From positions 1 to 64,000 of the forward strand of contig NZ_JAKXMK010000029.1 of assembly GCF_022524485.1 (NCBI RefSeq): 64,000 nucleotides of DNA, written 5' to 3'. This stretch comes from Pseudonocardia alaniniphila (GTDB lineage: Bacteria > Actinomycetota > Actinomycetes > Mycobacteriales > Pseudonocardiaceae). A program made the translations under genes and the position numbers. Shown piece after piece: positions 24,058 to 33,014 of this stretch. The notes below the pieces were generated by a model. That model was given only the letters and a program-made list of their open reading frames with translations. It ran no database searches and was not told the origin of the DNA. Numbering within the stretch: the first letter of the stretch is position 1; every line of letters begins with the position of its first letter.

Positions 24058-26277
24058 GTGCCTGTTCACGAGGCGTCGCGTGGGCGCGACCTGACCGTGT
24101 CCGACTGGTGGCCGGGGCGGCGGGAGTTCGGGGCAGCGGTGTTCCGTGCGGTCCTGCTGCTCCTCGCCGGATGGGGCGCACTCGCACTCACCATCGCGGT
24201 GTTGCCGGGGGTCTCCGCTCGGGCGGAATGGGACGTCCTGCTCGCCGCCGCGTTCCTCGGACTGCTCGCGGCCGCGCTGCGCCCGCTCTTCACTGCGGTG
24301 GCCGCGTGGCTCGGGTGGGCCGGGGTCTTCGTGGGCTGGCTCCTGACCCAGGCCGTGCTGATGTACCTGGTCCTCTCCGTCACGCCGGGCATGCGGGTCG
24401 ACGGGTTCTGGGACGCCTTCTGGGCGTCGTGGCTGTACGCGATCGTGGTCAGCATCGTGAGCTGGTTCGTCACCGCGGGCGACGACGGCGCTGTTGCGGC
24501 GCACCTGCTGCGCAGCACACGACGGTCCACCCGCACAGCCCCGAGGACGGACGTCCCGGGCGTCGTCATGATCCAGATCGACGGGCTCTCCGCGCCGCTC
24601 GCACGCTGGGCCGTGCAGGCGGGCAACCTGCCGACGCTGAGCCGCTGGATCCGGTCGGGCGGCCACCTGCTCGCCGAGTGGCACGCCGAGCTGCCCGCGA
24701 CCACGCCGGCGAGCCAGGCGGGACTCCTGCACGGTGCGAGCGCGCAGGTCCCGGCGTTCCGCTGGTGGGAGAAGAGATCGGGGCGGCTGGTCGTCACCAA
24801 CCACCCGCGGGACAGCGCGCTGATCGAGTCACGGATGTCCGACGGCCGCGGGCTGCTCGCCGACGGCGGGGTGAGCCTGTCCAACATCTTCTCCGGCGAC
24901 GCGGCCACCAGCATGCTGACGATGAGCACTGTCCGGGCGAACCGGGCCCGCCGCGGGCCCGCCAGGTCGCTCTCGGCGTACGTCATGGACCCCTTCGGGC
25001 TGACCCGTTCCCTCGTATTGACCGGCGGCGAGATGGTGAAGGAGCTCTACCAGGGCCGCCGCCAGCGAGCGCGCCGGATCGAGCCACGCGTGCACCGCGG
25101 CGGGACCTACGTGCTCCTGCGCGGAGTGACGAACGTGCTGCTGCGCGAGCTGAACACCTACCTCGTCGCGGAACACCTCCGGAGCGGCGTGCCGGTGCTC
25201 TACTGCGACTTCGTCGACTACGACGAGATCGCGCACCACGCCGGTCCGACACGGCCGGAGTCGCTCGCCTCGCTCGAGGGGATCGACCGGGTGCTCGGCA
25301 CCCTGGAGCGCATCGCGCTGGCCGCGCCCCGCCCGTACCGGTTCGTCGTGTTGTCCGACCACGGGCAGAGCCAGGGAGCCACGTTCCTGCAGCGCTACGG
25401 CGAGCGGCTGGAAGACGTCGTGCGACAGCTGCTCAGCTCGCAGGCCGACGTGCTCACCGCGGCGGACGCGGAGACCAGCGAGCAGCAAGGACGGGTCAAC
25501 ACACTGATCGACGAGCTGGGCGCGGAGGGTGGGGTGGCGGCCGGTCTGCCCGGGCGCGTCCAGCGGCGACGCCGCGCGCACGCTGTGCCGCAAGCGTCTG
25601 CGGAACCGCGGCCGGACGGCCCGCTCCCGGAGCTCGTCGTGGCCGCGTCCGGCAACCTCGGCCTCGTCTACTTCCCCAGGGTGCCCGGCCGCCTGACGCT
25701 CGAGGACATCCAGGAGACGCATCCGCGGCTGCTCAGCGGCCTGGCGGCGCATCCCGGGATCGGTTTCGTCATGGTGCGCTCCCGCACCCACGGTCCGCTC
25801 GTGCTGGGTTCGGCCGGCATCCGCAGGCTCGACGACGACCATGTGGAGGGCGTGGACCCACTCGTGCCGTTCGGGCTCTACGCAGCTGATGACCTGCGCC
25901 GCCATGACGGGCTTCCGCACGTCGCCGACATCCTGGTGAACAGCCGGATCGACGCCTCCACCGGCGAGGTGGCCGCGTTCGAGGAGCTCGTCGGCTGTCA
26001 CGGCGGGCTGGGCGGATGGCAGTCTCGCGCGGTACTGGTCCACCCGGCGGACTGGCCCGTCGACTCGTCCCTCGTCGGCGCCGACGCCGTGCATCAGCAG
26101 CTCGTGGTCTGGCTCGACCGGCTCGGGCTGAGGGCTTCGCCCGCGCGTCCGCCGCTGCGCTGGTCATCCCTGCCGGGTGATGCGGACAAGCGGCAGTCGT
26201 TGCGAGGGTCGGAGCGGCGGAGCGGGTCTGCCGCGCGTCGTGATGGTGCCGAACCAGAGGAGGCGGGAGATGACTGA
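24058..26277 (+). CDS. Membrane-anchored alkaline-phosphatase-superfamily phosphodiesterase-like protein
   Basis: 739 residues from GTG 24058, chosen for GGGGAGGA seven bases upstream. Residues 15-125 contain three to four membrane helices of holin-like pattern (GWGALALTIAVLPGV and following). The catalytic domain (about 160-640) has the alkaline-phosphatase/nucleotide-pyrophosphatase metal site: VVMIQIDGLSAPL, nucleophile region LPATTPASQAGLLHG, FVDYDEIAHHAGPTRPESL and VVLSDHGQSQGATF. The substrate could be a nucleotide, lipid head group or polymer phosphodiester. The Arg/Ser-rich C-terminal 40 residues look disordered. It overlaps the next gene by eight bases. Confidence 0.8.
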   Translation: MPVHEASRGRDLTVSDWWPGRREFGAAVFRAVLLLLAGWGALALTIAVLPGVSARAEWDVLLAAAFLGLLAAALRPLFTAVAAWLGWAGVFVGWLLTQAVLMYLVLSVTPGMRVDGFWDAFWASWLYAIVVSIVSWFVTAGDDGAVAAHLLRSTRRSTRTAPRTDVPGVVMIQIDGLSAPLARWAVQAGNLPTLSRWIRSGGHLLAEWHAELPATTPASQAGLLHGASAQVPAFRWWEKRSGRLVVTNHPRDSALIESRMSDGRGLLADGGVSLSNIFSGDAATSMLTMSTVRANRARRGPARSLSAYVMDPFGLTRSLVLTGGEMVKELYQGRRQRARRIEPRVHRGGTYVLLRGVTNVLLRELNTYLVAEHLRSGVPVLYCDFVDYDEIAHHAGPTRPESLASLEGIDRVLGTLERIALAAPRPYRFVVLSDHGQSQGATFLQRYGERLEDVVRQLLSSQADVLTAADAETSEQQGRVNTLIDELGAEGGVAAGLPGRVQRRRRAHAVPQASAEPRPDGPLPELVVAASGNLGLVYFPRVPGRLTLEDIQETHPRLLSGLAAHPGIGFVMVRSRTHGPLVLGSAGIRRLDDDHVEGVDPLVPFGLYAADDLRRHDGLPHVADILVNSRIDASTGEVAAFEELVGCHGGLGGWQSRAVLVHPADWPVDSSLVGADAVHQQLVVWLDRLGLRASPARPPLRWSSLPGDADKRQSLRGSERRSGSAARRDGAEPEEAGDD

Positions 26278-26560
26278 CCGCAGGACCGACCCGTCCCTGC
26301 AGGATCTCGACGGCACGTTGCTGCTCGGCGCCGGGGTGGCGCTCGCCGTCGCGAGCATCGCCGGGCTGGCCGGTTTCGTGATGTGCGGCATCGCGGTGAT
26401 CACCGCGAGCAGACGCTGGTATCAGCGAGTGGACCTGCCGCCCCACGAGATCGCGAACCTGAAGTGGCGGCAGGCACGGGCGGCGATGGGGGCAGGCGCG
26501 GGAGCGTGGAGCGATGCCGAGCGGTCCGGCTACTCGCCGCGGTCGCGCGGGAAACGATGA
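26270..26560 (+). CDS. Small membrane protein
   Basis: 96 residues from ATG 26270, with GAGGAGG upstream inside the preceding gene and an eight-base overlap, so it is translationally coupled. The protein has a polar N-terminus, one hydrophobic helix (about 17-45, GTLLLGAGVALAVASIAGLA then GFVMCGIAVITA), then a basic cytoplasmic-like tail with WYQRVDLPPHEIANLKWRQA. No family is recognised. Coupling to the membrane phosphodiesterase-like protein suggests a partner or stabilising subunit, which is inference. Confidence 0.7.
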   Translation: MTDRRTDPSLQDLDGTLLLGAGVALAVASIAGLAGFVMCGIAVITASRRWYQRVDLPPHEIANLKWRQARAAMGAGAGAWSDAERSGYSPRSRGKR

Positions 26561-26596
26561 CGTGAGTACGGCGGAGCGGGGCGCGGGAGTGCGCTG

Positions 26597-27930
26597 ATGC
26601 CCCGGGCGCTGTCCTGGGCCACCCGCTTCGAGTTGCTCCAGTCGATCAAGGGCAGCATGTGGGTGCTGCCGGTGCTCGGCCTGGTCACCGGGGCACTCCT
26701 CGCGCAGGCCGCGATCTGGGCCGACAGCTCGGTCCGGGTGCCGTCGGGCTGGAGCTACTCGGCGTCGACGGCCGGTGGCGTGCTCACCGCGATCGTGGGA
26801 GCCATGGTCGCCCTGCTCGGCTTCGTCGTGACGATCGGTGTGCTCGTCGTGCAGCAGGCCACGGGCACGCTGTCCCCCCGGTACATGCGGCTCTGGTACC
26901 GCGACCGCCTGCAGAAGGTGGTGCTCGCGATGTTCGCGGGCACGTTCACCTTCGCGTTCTCACTGCTGCGCCGCGTCGAAACCGACTTCGTTCCGGACAT
27001 CGGCGTCACCGCGGCGGGCGCGGCGGTGGCGACGAGTCTCGCGTTGTTGCTGATCTACCTGGACCGCTTCACGCATCGGCTGCGTCCGGTCGCGGTCGCC
27101 GCGCTGGTCGGGCAGGCGGGGCAGGACGTGCTCGCCCGCGGAGCGGACGAGGCCCGCTCGCGAGTCGTCCTCGATCAGCCCGCCGCGTCGGCCCTGCCAC
27201 GCAAGGAGCCCGTCCTCGTGGTGCGGGCGGGCCGCGCCGGAGCCGTTCAGGCCGTGAACGTGGCGGCATTGGTCGTCGAAGCGGAGCGGCACGACTGCAC
27301 GCTCGTGCTGGTCCGCACCGTCGGGGACTTCGTCACTCGCGGAACCCCCTCCTCGAGGTCCACGGGACGGTGCCCCCGCCGGATCATCACCTCCAGGGCC
27401 GGTTCGCGCTCGGGCGGGAGCGCACGATCGAGCAGGACCCGTCGTTCGCGTTGCGCGTTCTCGTCGACATCGCGATCAAGGCGCTCTCCCCGGCTGTCAA
27501 CGACCCCACGACGGCGGTCCAGGTCCTCGACCACATCGAGGCGTTCCTCGCGGCCGTGGCGGGCACCCGGCTGCGCCGTCAGTACGTGCTCGCCGGTCCG
27601 CACGGGACCGCGCGCGTGGTGCTGCCAGGACGTGACTGGGCGCAGTACCTGCAGCTGGCGGTCACCGAGATCCGGGAGTACGGCGCGGCGTCCACTCAGG
27701 TGTGCAGGCGGCTGCGGGCGCTGCTCGACGGCTTGCTCGACACGGTGCCGCCCGACCATCGACCCGCCGTGCTCGACGAGCTGCGGCGGCTCGACTCCAG
27801 CGTCGACACGGCCTTCGCGGATCTCGCGAGGCGCTCGCTGGCGCGCTGCAGCGACCGGCAGGGCATCGGCGGCCGCATCGTGGACGCCGCGGTGACCGCG
27901 CCCGATGGACGACGCACCTCCAGCGCCTGA
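26597..27930 (+). pseudogene. DUF2254 membrane protein gene with one-base frameshift
   Basis: The first 250 codons (from ATG 26597) encode four membrane helices and the DUF2254 core (ALLGFVVTIGVLVVQQATG, RYMRLWYRDRLQK, GDFVTRGTP). At a run of five C (27345-27349) the frame leaves the family sequence. One more C would continue directly into LLEVHGTV, HLQGRFALGRERTIEQDPSF and KALSPAVNDPTTAVQVLDHI, which lie in the next frame and stop at 27930. Together the parts give about 444 residues, the family's normal length. It is either a recent one-base deletion or a sequencing error. DUF2254 function is unknown. The part before the shift runs open to 27895 with unrelated Arg/Ser-rich residues. Confidence 0.8.
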
Positions 27931-27947
27931 AGCTCCGGCTCGCGCGC

Positions 27948-30900
27948 CTACCGGTTTCCGTGGCCGATCTGCGCAGGGGTGTCGTGTCGGATGGGCAGAC
28001 ACACCCTCGGGAGTCCGGGCAGCTCCTGGGGGCGGTGGGTGACCACGAGCGCCGTGCGCCCGGCCGTCACGCGCAACAGGTCGGCACACACGAGCGCGGC
28101 GGCGTCCGCGTCGAGGTGCGCGGTGGGCTCGTCGAGCAGCAGCACCGGGCGGTCAGCGAGAAGGGCCCGGGCGAGCCCGATCCGCTGCCGCTCCCCACCG
28201 GAGACGGCGCCGCCGTGGAGCCCCACCCGGGTGTCGAGTCCCTCGGGCAGGGCGGCCGACCAGTCGCCGAGCCCCGCCCGGCGCAGGGCGTCGGTGATCT
28301 CGTCCTCACGGGCGTCGGGCCGGGCCAGCAGCAGGTTCTCCCGCAGTGTGCTGTCGAACAGGTGCGTGGCGGGGCCGCACCACGCGATCCGGGCGCGCAG
28401 GTCGTCCCCGAGCACCTCGCGCGTGTCCACGCCGTCGACGTGCACGGCCCCGGCCGACGGGTCGAGGGTGCGCAGGAGGGCGGCGAGCACGGTCGTCTTG
28501 CCGCTGCCCGTCGGACCGGTGAGGAGTAGTCGTTCGCCGTGACCGAGCCGCAGATCCAGGCCGGTCACGGCGTCGCGATCGGAGCCGGGCCACCGGACGG
28601 CGAGGGCGCGGGTGTCCAGCCGCCGCCCGGGCGGGGCGGGCCGCGGGTCGTCGGGTTCCGACACGGCGGCGGGGGCCCGCTCCAGCTCGACCAGCCGGCG
28701 CGCGGCCGGAAGCGCCGTGGCCAGGCGCATGGCGGCGTCCGGCAGCGCTGCCACCAGCTCCGCGGTGGCCAGCGGGGTGAGTGCCAGCACGGCCAGCGCC
28801 GTGCCGGGCAGCACACCCGCCCGCAGCGCGGCCACGCCGAGCGCCGTGCAGCACACGGTGGCGACCCCGACGGCCAGCACCGTCAGCGCGATCCCGAGGC
28901 CGGTGGCGGTGGCCGCCCGCCGGTGGAGTGCGAGGAGGCGCCCGTCGAGCGTGGCCACCGTGCGGCGGCGCTCGCCCGCGGCGCCGAAGGCGATCAGGTC
29001 GGGGCTCCCGTCGAGCAACTCGACGACGGCGCTCACGACCGCGCCCCTGGCCGCCGCGGTGCGACGGGCCGCCCGCCGGGCGAGCGTCACGGTGAGGGCG
29101 GGCGCGATGATCCCGGCGCAGACCAGCCCTGCTGCGAGCACGACTCCCGCCTCCGGAAGGAGCACGCCGAGCAGCGTCGCGGTGCCCACGCCCACCACCG
29201 CGGCCGATGCCGCGGGCACCAGCGCCCGAACCAGCACGTCCTGCTGCTCGTCGACGTCGCCGACCATCCGCGACAGCAGCTCGCCGGACCGCTGCCGGGC
29301 GCTCACCGCGGGCCCCATCCGCACGAGCGCGTCCCACAGCCGGACCCGCAGGCCGGCGAGCACCCGCAGCGCGACGTCGTGGGAGGCCAGCCGCTCGGCG
29401 TAGCGGAGGATGCCCTTCGACAGCCCGAACGTGCGCACCGCGACGATCGCCACGATGAGCGTCAGCACCGGAGGGTGCAGCGCCGCGGCCGAGATCAGCC
29501 ACGCCGAGGTGGCCGCGAGCGCGACCGCGCTTCCCAGCGCCCCGCTACCCGCCAGCACCGCGACGGCGAGCCGCCCGCGGTATGGGCGCACCAGCGCGAG
29601 CAGACCGCTCCGTCCGGCCCGCTGTGACTCCGGCGTCGGCGGCTCGGTGAGGACCGGATCCGGCGGGCGGGTCGGCGCCGCCGCAGCCGGAGTGGCTGCC
29701 GGCTCGCGAGGGGCCAGGTCCGGGGGAGCGGGCGAGCCGGGGAGCGCGATGACCCGGTCACACAGGCCAAGCACCGTGGGCCGATGGCTCACCACCACGG
29801 CGGTGCGCCCGGCGAGCGCCGCGGGGAGGGCCGCGAGAAGCGCCGACTCCGTGTCGGCGTCGATGCCCTCGGTCGGCTCGTCGAGCAGGAGCAGCGGACG
29901 GTCGGCGAGCAGCGCACGGGCGAGGGCGACGCGCCGTTGCTGACCAGTGGAGAGCCCCTCGCCGCGCTCGTGCACGGGGGTGTCGAGCGGCAGGTCCAGC
30001 GCGGCTGTCGCGGCAACGGCGGCCAGCTCCGCATCGGTGGCGTGCGGCGCACCCAGCCGCAGGTTCTCCCCGACGGTGCCGGCGATCAGCACCGGGCGCT
30101 GCGGCACCCAGGCGACGTGGCGCAGCCAGGCGTCGCGGTCGACGTCGGCGAGGTCGGTCCCGGCGACGGACACGACCCCCGAGTCCGGACGCCGCCAGCC
30201 GAGCAGGAGGTCGAGCAGCGTCGACTTGCCCGCCCCGCTGGGACCGGTGATGCCGAGCACCTCACCGGGGGCGATCGCGATCGTCACGGCGTCGAGGACC
30301 GGGCCGGACCGTCCGTTCACCCCGACCGCGTCCAGCCGCACCGGCCCCGTCGACGGGTCGGGTGCGGCCGTCTTCTGCCCCGGTGCCGGCGCGTCGGCGG
30401 GCGTGTCGAGCACCGCGAAGACGCTTCCCGCGGCGGCGGCGCCCTCGGCGCTGTCGTGGAAACGGGCGGCCACGGCCCGCAGCGGCTGATACACCTCGGG
30501 AGCCAGGACGATCACCAGCAGCCCCGTCGCGAGGTCCAGGTCCCCACCGACGAGCCGCAGCCCCACCGACACCGCGACCAGCGCCACCGACAGCGTGGCC
30601 AAGAGCTCCAACGCCAGCGACGAGAGGAACGCCACCCGCAGCCCGCGCATCGTCTCGGCGCGGTACCGCTCTGACATCTCCGCGATCTGCCCGCGCTGCC
30701 GGCGCGCCCGCCCGTACGCGGTCAGCACGTCGAGCCCGGCCACGACATCGAGGAAGTGGTGGCCGAGCACCGAGAGCGCTCGCCACTGCCGGGCGGTCCG
30801 GGCCTTCGTGTGCAACCCGATCAGCACCATGAACAGCGGGATCAGCGGGATCGTGACGCCGACGACCAGCGCCGAGACCCAGTCGGCGGTGAGGATTCGC

Positions 30901-31367
30901 ACGGCGACGACGAGCGGCACGATGGCGCCGATCACCAGCTGGGGGAGGTAGCGGCCGACGTAGCCGTCGACACCGTCCACCCCGCGGCCGGCGAGCGTCG
31001 CGAGTTCCCCCGTGGGCGGGAGCCCGGGATGGCGTGGTCCCAGCCGCAGCACGTGGTCGAGCACGGCGGCCCGCAGCTGAGCGACCGTCCCCGCCGCCGC
31101 CCGCTGGGCCGCGACCTCCCCGCCCCAGCCCAGCGCAGCCCTGCCCACCACGACACCCAGGAGGGCGACGAGCGGCACCGCGAGCTCGGCGAGTCCGGCG
31201 CCACCGAGGAACGCCCGCGCGACGGTGCTCGACAGCAGCTCGGCCTGGGCGATCACCAGCAGGGCTGTGACCACCCCGATCGCGGCGCCGAGCCCGATGA
31301 AACCGCGGACGGCCGGGGCATGGTGCAGCAGCCGCCGAGCCACCGCCCCACTCCTCTTCGCCGCCAT
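27948..31367 (-). CDS. cydDC: CydD-CydC fusion, thiol reductant ABC exporter
   Basis: 1139 residues, two ABC half-transporters in one chain. Membrane helices (about 20-310) and the first ATPase with Walker A GITGPSGAGKST (about 376), signature LSTGQQRRVALARAL and LLLDEPTEGID form CydD. A 50-residue Pro/Ala linker leads to a second membrane set (580-860) and a second ATPase with GPTGSGKTT (about 951), signature VSGGERQRIGLARAL, LLLDEPTAHLD (CydC). CydDC exports cysteine/glutathione-type thiols needed for cytochrome bd assembly. cydAB lie 15 kb away at 46.9 kb. Fusion is common in actinobacteria. It is divergent from the MarR gene. Confidence 0.9.
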   Translation of the reverse strand: MAAKRSGAVARRLLHHAPAVRGFIGLGAAIGVVTALLVIAQAELLSSTVARAFLGGAGLAELAVPLVALLGVVVGRAALGWGGEVAAQRAAAGTVAQLRAAVLDHVLRLGPRHPGLPPTGELATLAGRGVDGVDGYVGRYLPQLVIGAIVPLVVAVRILTADWVSALVVGVTIPLIPLFMVLIGLHTKARTARQWRALSVLGHHFLDVVAGLDVLTAYGRARRQRGQIAEMSERYRAETMRGLRVAFLSSLALELLATLSVALVAVSVGLRLVGGDLDLATGLLVIVLAPEVYQPLRAVAARFHDSAEGAAAAGSVFAVLDTPADAPAPGQKTAAPDPSTGPVRLDAVGVNGRSGPVLDAVTIAIAPGEVLGITGPSGAGKSTLLDLLLGWRRPDSGVVSVAGTDLADVDRDAWLRHVAWVPQRPVLIAGTVGENLRLGAPHATDAELAAVAATAALDLPLDTPVHERGEGLSTGQQRRVALARALLADRPLLLLDEPTEGIDADTESALLAALPAALAGRTAVVVSHRPTVLGLCDRVIALPGSPAPPDLAPREPAATPAAAAPTRPPDPVLTEPPTPESQRAGRSGLLALVRPYRGRLAVAVLAGSGALGSAVALAATSAWLISAAALHPPVLTLIVAIVAVRTFGLSKGILRYAERLASHDVALRVLAGLRVRLWDALVRMGPAVSARQRSGELLSRMVGDVDEQQDVLVRALVPAASAAVVGVGTATLLGVLLPEAGVVLAAGLVCAGIIAPALTVTLARRAARRTAAARGAVVSAVVELLDGSPDLIAFGAAGERRRTVATLDGRLLALHRRAATATGLGIALTVLAVGVATVCCTALGVAALRAGVLPGTALAVLALTPLATAELVAALPDAAMRLATALPAARRLVELERAPAAVSEPDDPRPAPPGRRLDTRALAVRWPGSDRDAVTGLDLRLGHGERLLLTGPTGSGKTTVLAALLRTLDPSAGAVHVDGVDTREVLGDDLRARIAWCGPATHLFDSTLRENLLLARPDAREDEITDALRRAGLGDWSAALPEGLDTRVGLHGGAVSGGERQRIGLARALLADRPVLLLDEPTAHLDADAAALVCADLLRVTAGRTALVVTHRPQELPGLPRVCLPIRHDTPAQIGHGNR

Positions 31368-31546
31368 GCCTCCCGCCTACCGGGGATGTGCCACCCGGCA
31401 CAACACCCGCAAAGGACGGCTTTCCCGTCGCACACACGTCCCGGCCCCCGCACGAGGGTCCTGCCCAGCAGGTGGCAACCGGCCGCGACACCCTCGTGGG
31501 CAACCGCGACCCTCAGCGCGGGGAGCGTCGTTCCGGCTGGGAGAAG

Positions 31547-32032
31547 ATGGCAGGCATGGCGGACGCAGACGAGCCCACGATGCCGGACTCGATGGCACTC
31601 CTGCTCGTGGCTGCCGGGCAACTGCTGAGCCGGCGGGTGGAGGACGAGCTCGCAGCGCTGGGGCTCACCTTGCGTCACTACGGAGCGCTGGGTCACCTGG
31701 CACACCGGCCGGACATGTCCTACTCCGACCTCGCCCGGCGGGCCGGGATCACCTCACAGAGCATGCACGCCACGGTGCGCATGCTGGAGCAGTCCGGCGC
31801 CGTGAAGCGCACCTTGCCCGGTCATGGCCACGCCGCCCGCTTGGAGGTCACCGACCACGGGCGACGACTGCTCGCCGCGGTCGGCGAAGCTGCCGTACAT
31901 CTCGATCAGGAACTGTTCGCCCACCTCACCGACGAACAGCGAAGTGGGCTGCGAGCAGGCCTGCTGGCGCTCGCACCGCCATCGAGGAGTCCCCGCAGCG
32001 GGCCGTCAGAACAATCGGCTCGTGACCGGTGA
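31547..32032 (+). CDS. MarR-family transcriptional regulator
   Basis: 161 residues from ATG 31547 (an ATG at 31556 is equally possible). GGGAG lies four bases upstream. The winged helix is clear: LRHYGALGHLAHRPDMSYSD, LARRAGITSQSMHATVRMLE, then QSGAVKRTLPGHGHAARLEV for the wing, ending with a dimerisation helix. The C-terminus is Pro/Ser/Arg-rich. It is divergent from cydDC and convergent on a DJ-1 gene. MarR proteins usually repress neighbouring genes and respond to phenols or oxidants. Either cydDC or the DJ-1 gene could be a target, judged from position only. Confidence 0.87.
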   Translation: MAGMADADEPTMPDSMALLLVAAGQLLSRRVEDELAALGLTLRHYGALGHLAHRPDMSYSDLARRAGITSQSMHATVRMLEQSGAVKRTLPGHGHAARLEVTDHGRRLLAAVGEAAVHLDQELFAHLTDEQRSGLRAGLLALAPPSRSPRSGPSEQSARDR

Positions 32033-32066
32033 ACCTCTCGTGGCGTGACCCGCAGGACGGGTTTTC

Positions 32067-32759
32067 TCACACCGTGGCAGGTGGCTTCCAGATGCGATCG
32101 AGCACAGTTCGGCAGACCTCGCTGAAGGGTGCAAAAGCCTCGCGGGATGCCCTGGTCAGGTCCGGGCCCGCCAGGGCTGGACTGCCCGTGCCGAACGGTG
32201 GGTGCGGTGCGTACTCGATGTCCAGCTCGGTACGCCTGGCGACCTCCACCCCGCGCAACTCGGCCAGCACCATGAGGGCGGCTTCGTAGGAACCGCTGGC
32301 CGGTCCGGCCGTCCAGATGTTGCCGTCGCGGACGACCTCACCACCTTCGACCGGAGTCGCGCCGAACCGGGGCAGCTGGTCCAGGATGTGGAAGTTCGTC
32401 GTGGCACGCCGGCCGTCCAGCAGACCGGCCACTCCGGCCAGGATCGTCCCGGCGCACACAGCTATCACGTGCTCGGCCCTGCGGGCAGCGTTACCGAAGA
32501 ACTCGATGACCTCCGGATCGGCGAGCACGTCCGGCATGATGGCGCCGACCGCGAGGACGTCGAGTTCTTCCGGGCAGTCGGCGAAGGACGTGGTCGGCAC
32601 GGTCGGGAACGTCGGAAATCCGGTGACGGGTTCCAGGTCCCTCCAGAGCAGGTGAAGGTTCGTGCCGGGCTGGATGCCGAAAACGGTCTGCGGACCGACG
32701 ATGTCGCAGACGGAGTAGCCGGGTGAAATGAGAATGCCGATGGTGAGGGGCTTCGACAT
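32067..32759 (-). CDS. DJ-1/PfpI family protein, isonitrile-hydratase-like
   Basis: 230 residues from ATG 32759 with AAGGA upstream. A longer start at 32846 gives an unconserved Pro/Arg stretch. Class I glutamine-amidotransferase-like fold: GILISPGYSVCDIVGPQTVF, the Glu-containing PEELDVLAVGA, and the nucleophile elbow VIAVCAGTILAGVAGLLDGR with Cys. The ATTNFHIL segment follows. This order matches InhA-type isocyanide hydratases and DJ-1-like regulators. No HTH domain is attached, so it is an enzyme rather than a GlxA-type regulator. Substrate unproved. It converges on the MarR gene. Confidence 0.84.
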   Translation of the reverse strand: MSKPLTIGILISPGYSVCDIVGPQTVFGIQPGTNLHLLWRDLEPVTGFPTFPTVPTTSFADCPEELDVLAVGAIMPDVLADPEVIEFFGNAARRAEHVIAVCAGTILAGVAGLLDGRRATTNFHILDQLPRFGATPVEGGEVVRDGNIWTAGPASGSYEAALMVLAELRGVEVARRTELDIEYAPHPPFGTGSPALAGPDLTRASREAFAPFSEVCRTVLDRIWKPPATV

Positions 32760-32872
32760 GGGTGTCCTTCGCGTGAGTTGAGCACTGCTGTCCAGGAGCG
32801 GTGGCGCCGGGCGGAGCGGATGATCGGTTCGCTGACGGTGCGTCATGCGAGACCATCTTCTACTGGCTGTCG

Positions 32873-32886
32873 AACTTCTTGAAGTT
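32873..32886. promoter_or_regulatory. Perfect dyad AACTTC-TT-GAAGTT, candidate operator
   Basis: The 14-bp sequence is an exact inverted repeat in the divergent region between the DJ-1 gene (start 32759, minus) and the membrane transferase (plus), in an AT-rich stretch. Its size suits a MarR-type dimer. The MarR gene 0.8 kb away is the closest candidate. Confidence 0.45.
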
Positions 32887-33014
32887 TATCTGTAAGCCAG
32901 ACTGAAAGTCCAGTGTCGAGGCGTCTGCGTCGATCCGTCCTCGGGCGGCTGTCGTATCTCTTACGGATCGCCGCAGGCGCCGCGGCCTCGGGAGATGCCG
33001 CGTTAACGTCGGGT

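Noticed and set aside
24066..26094. Long open frames antisense to the phosphodiesterase-like gene
   Set aside because: These are shadow frames caused by high GC in third codon positions. They have no conserved motif and skewed Arg/His/Pro content.
27345..27349. Programmed frameshift in the DUF2254 gene
   Set aside because: There is no classic X-XXY-YYZ slippery heptamer followed by a clear stimulatory structure, and the run is a simple homopolymer. Indel or error is more likely.
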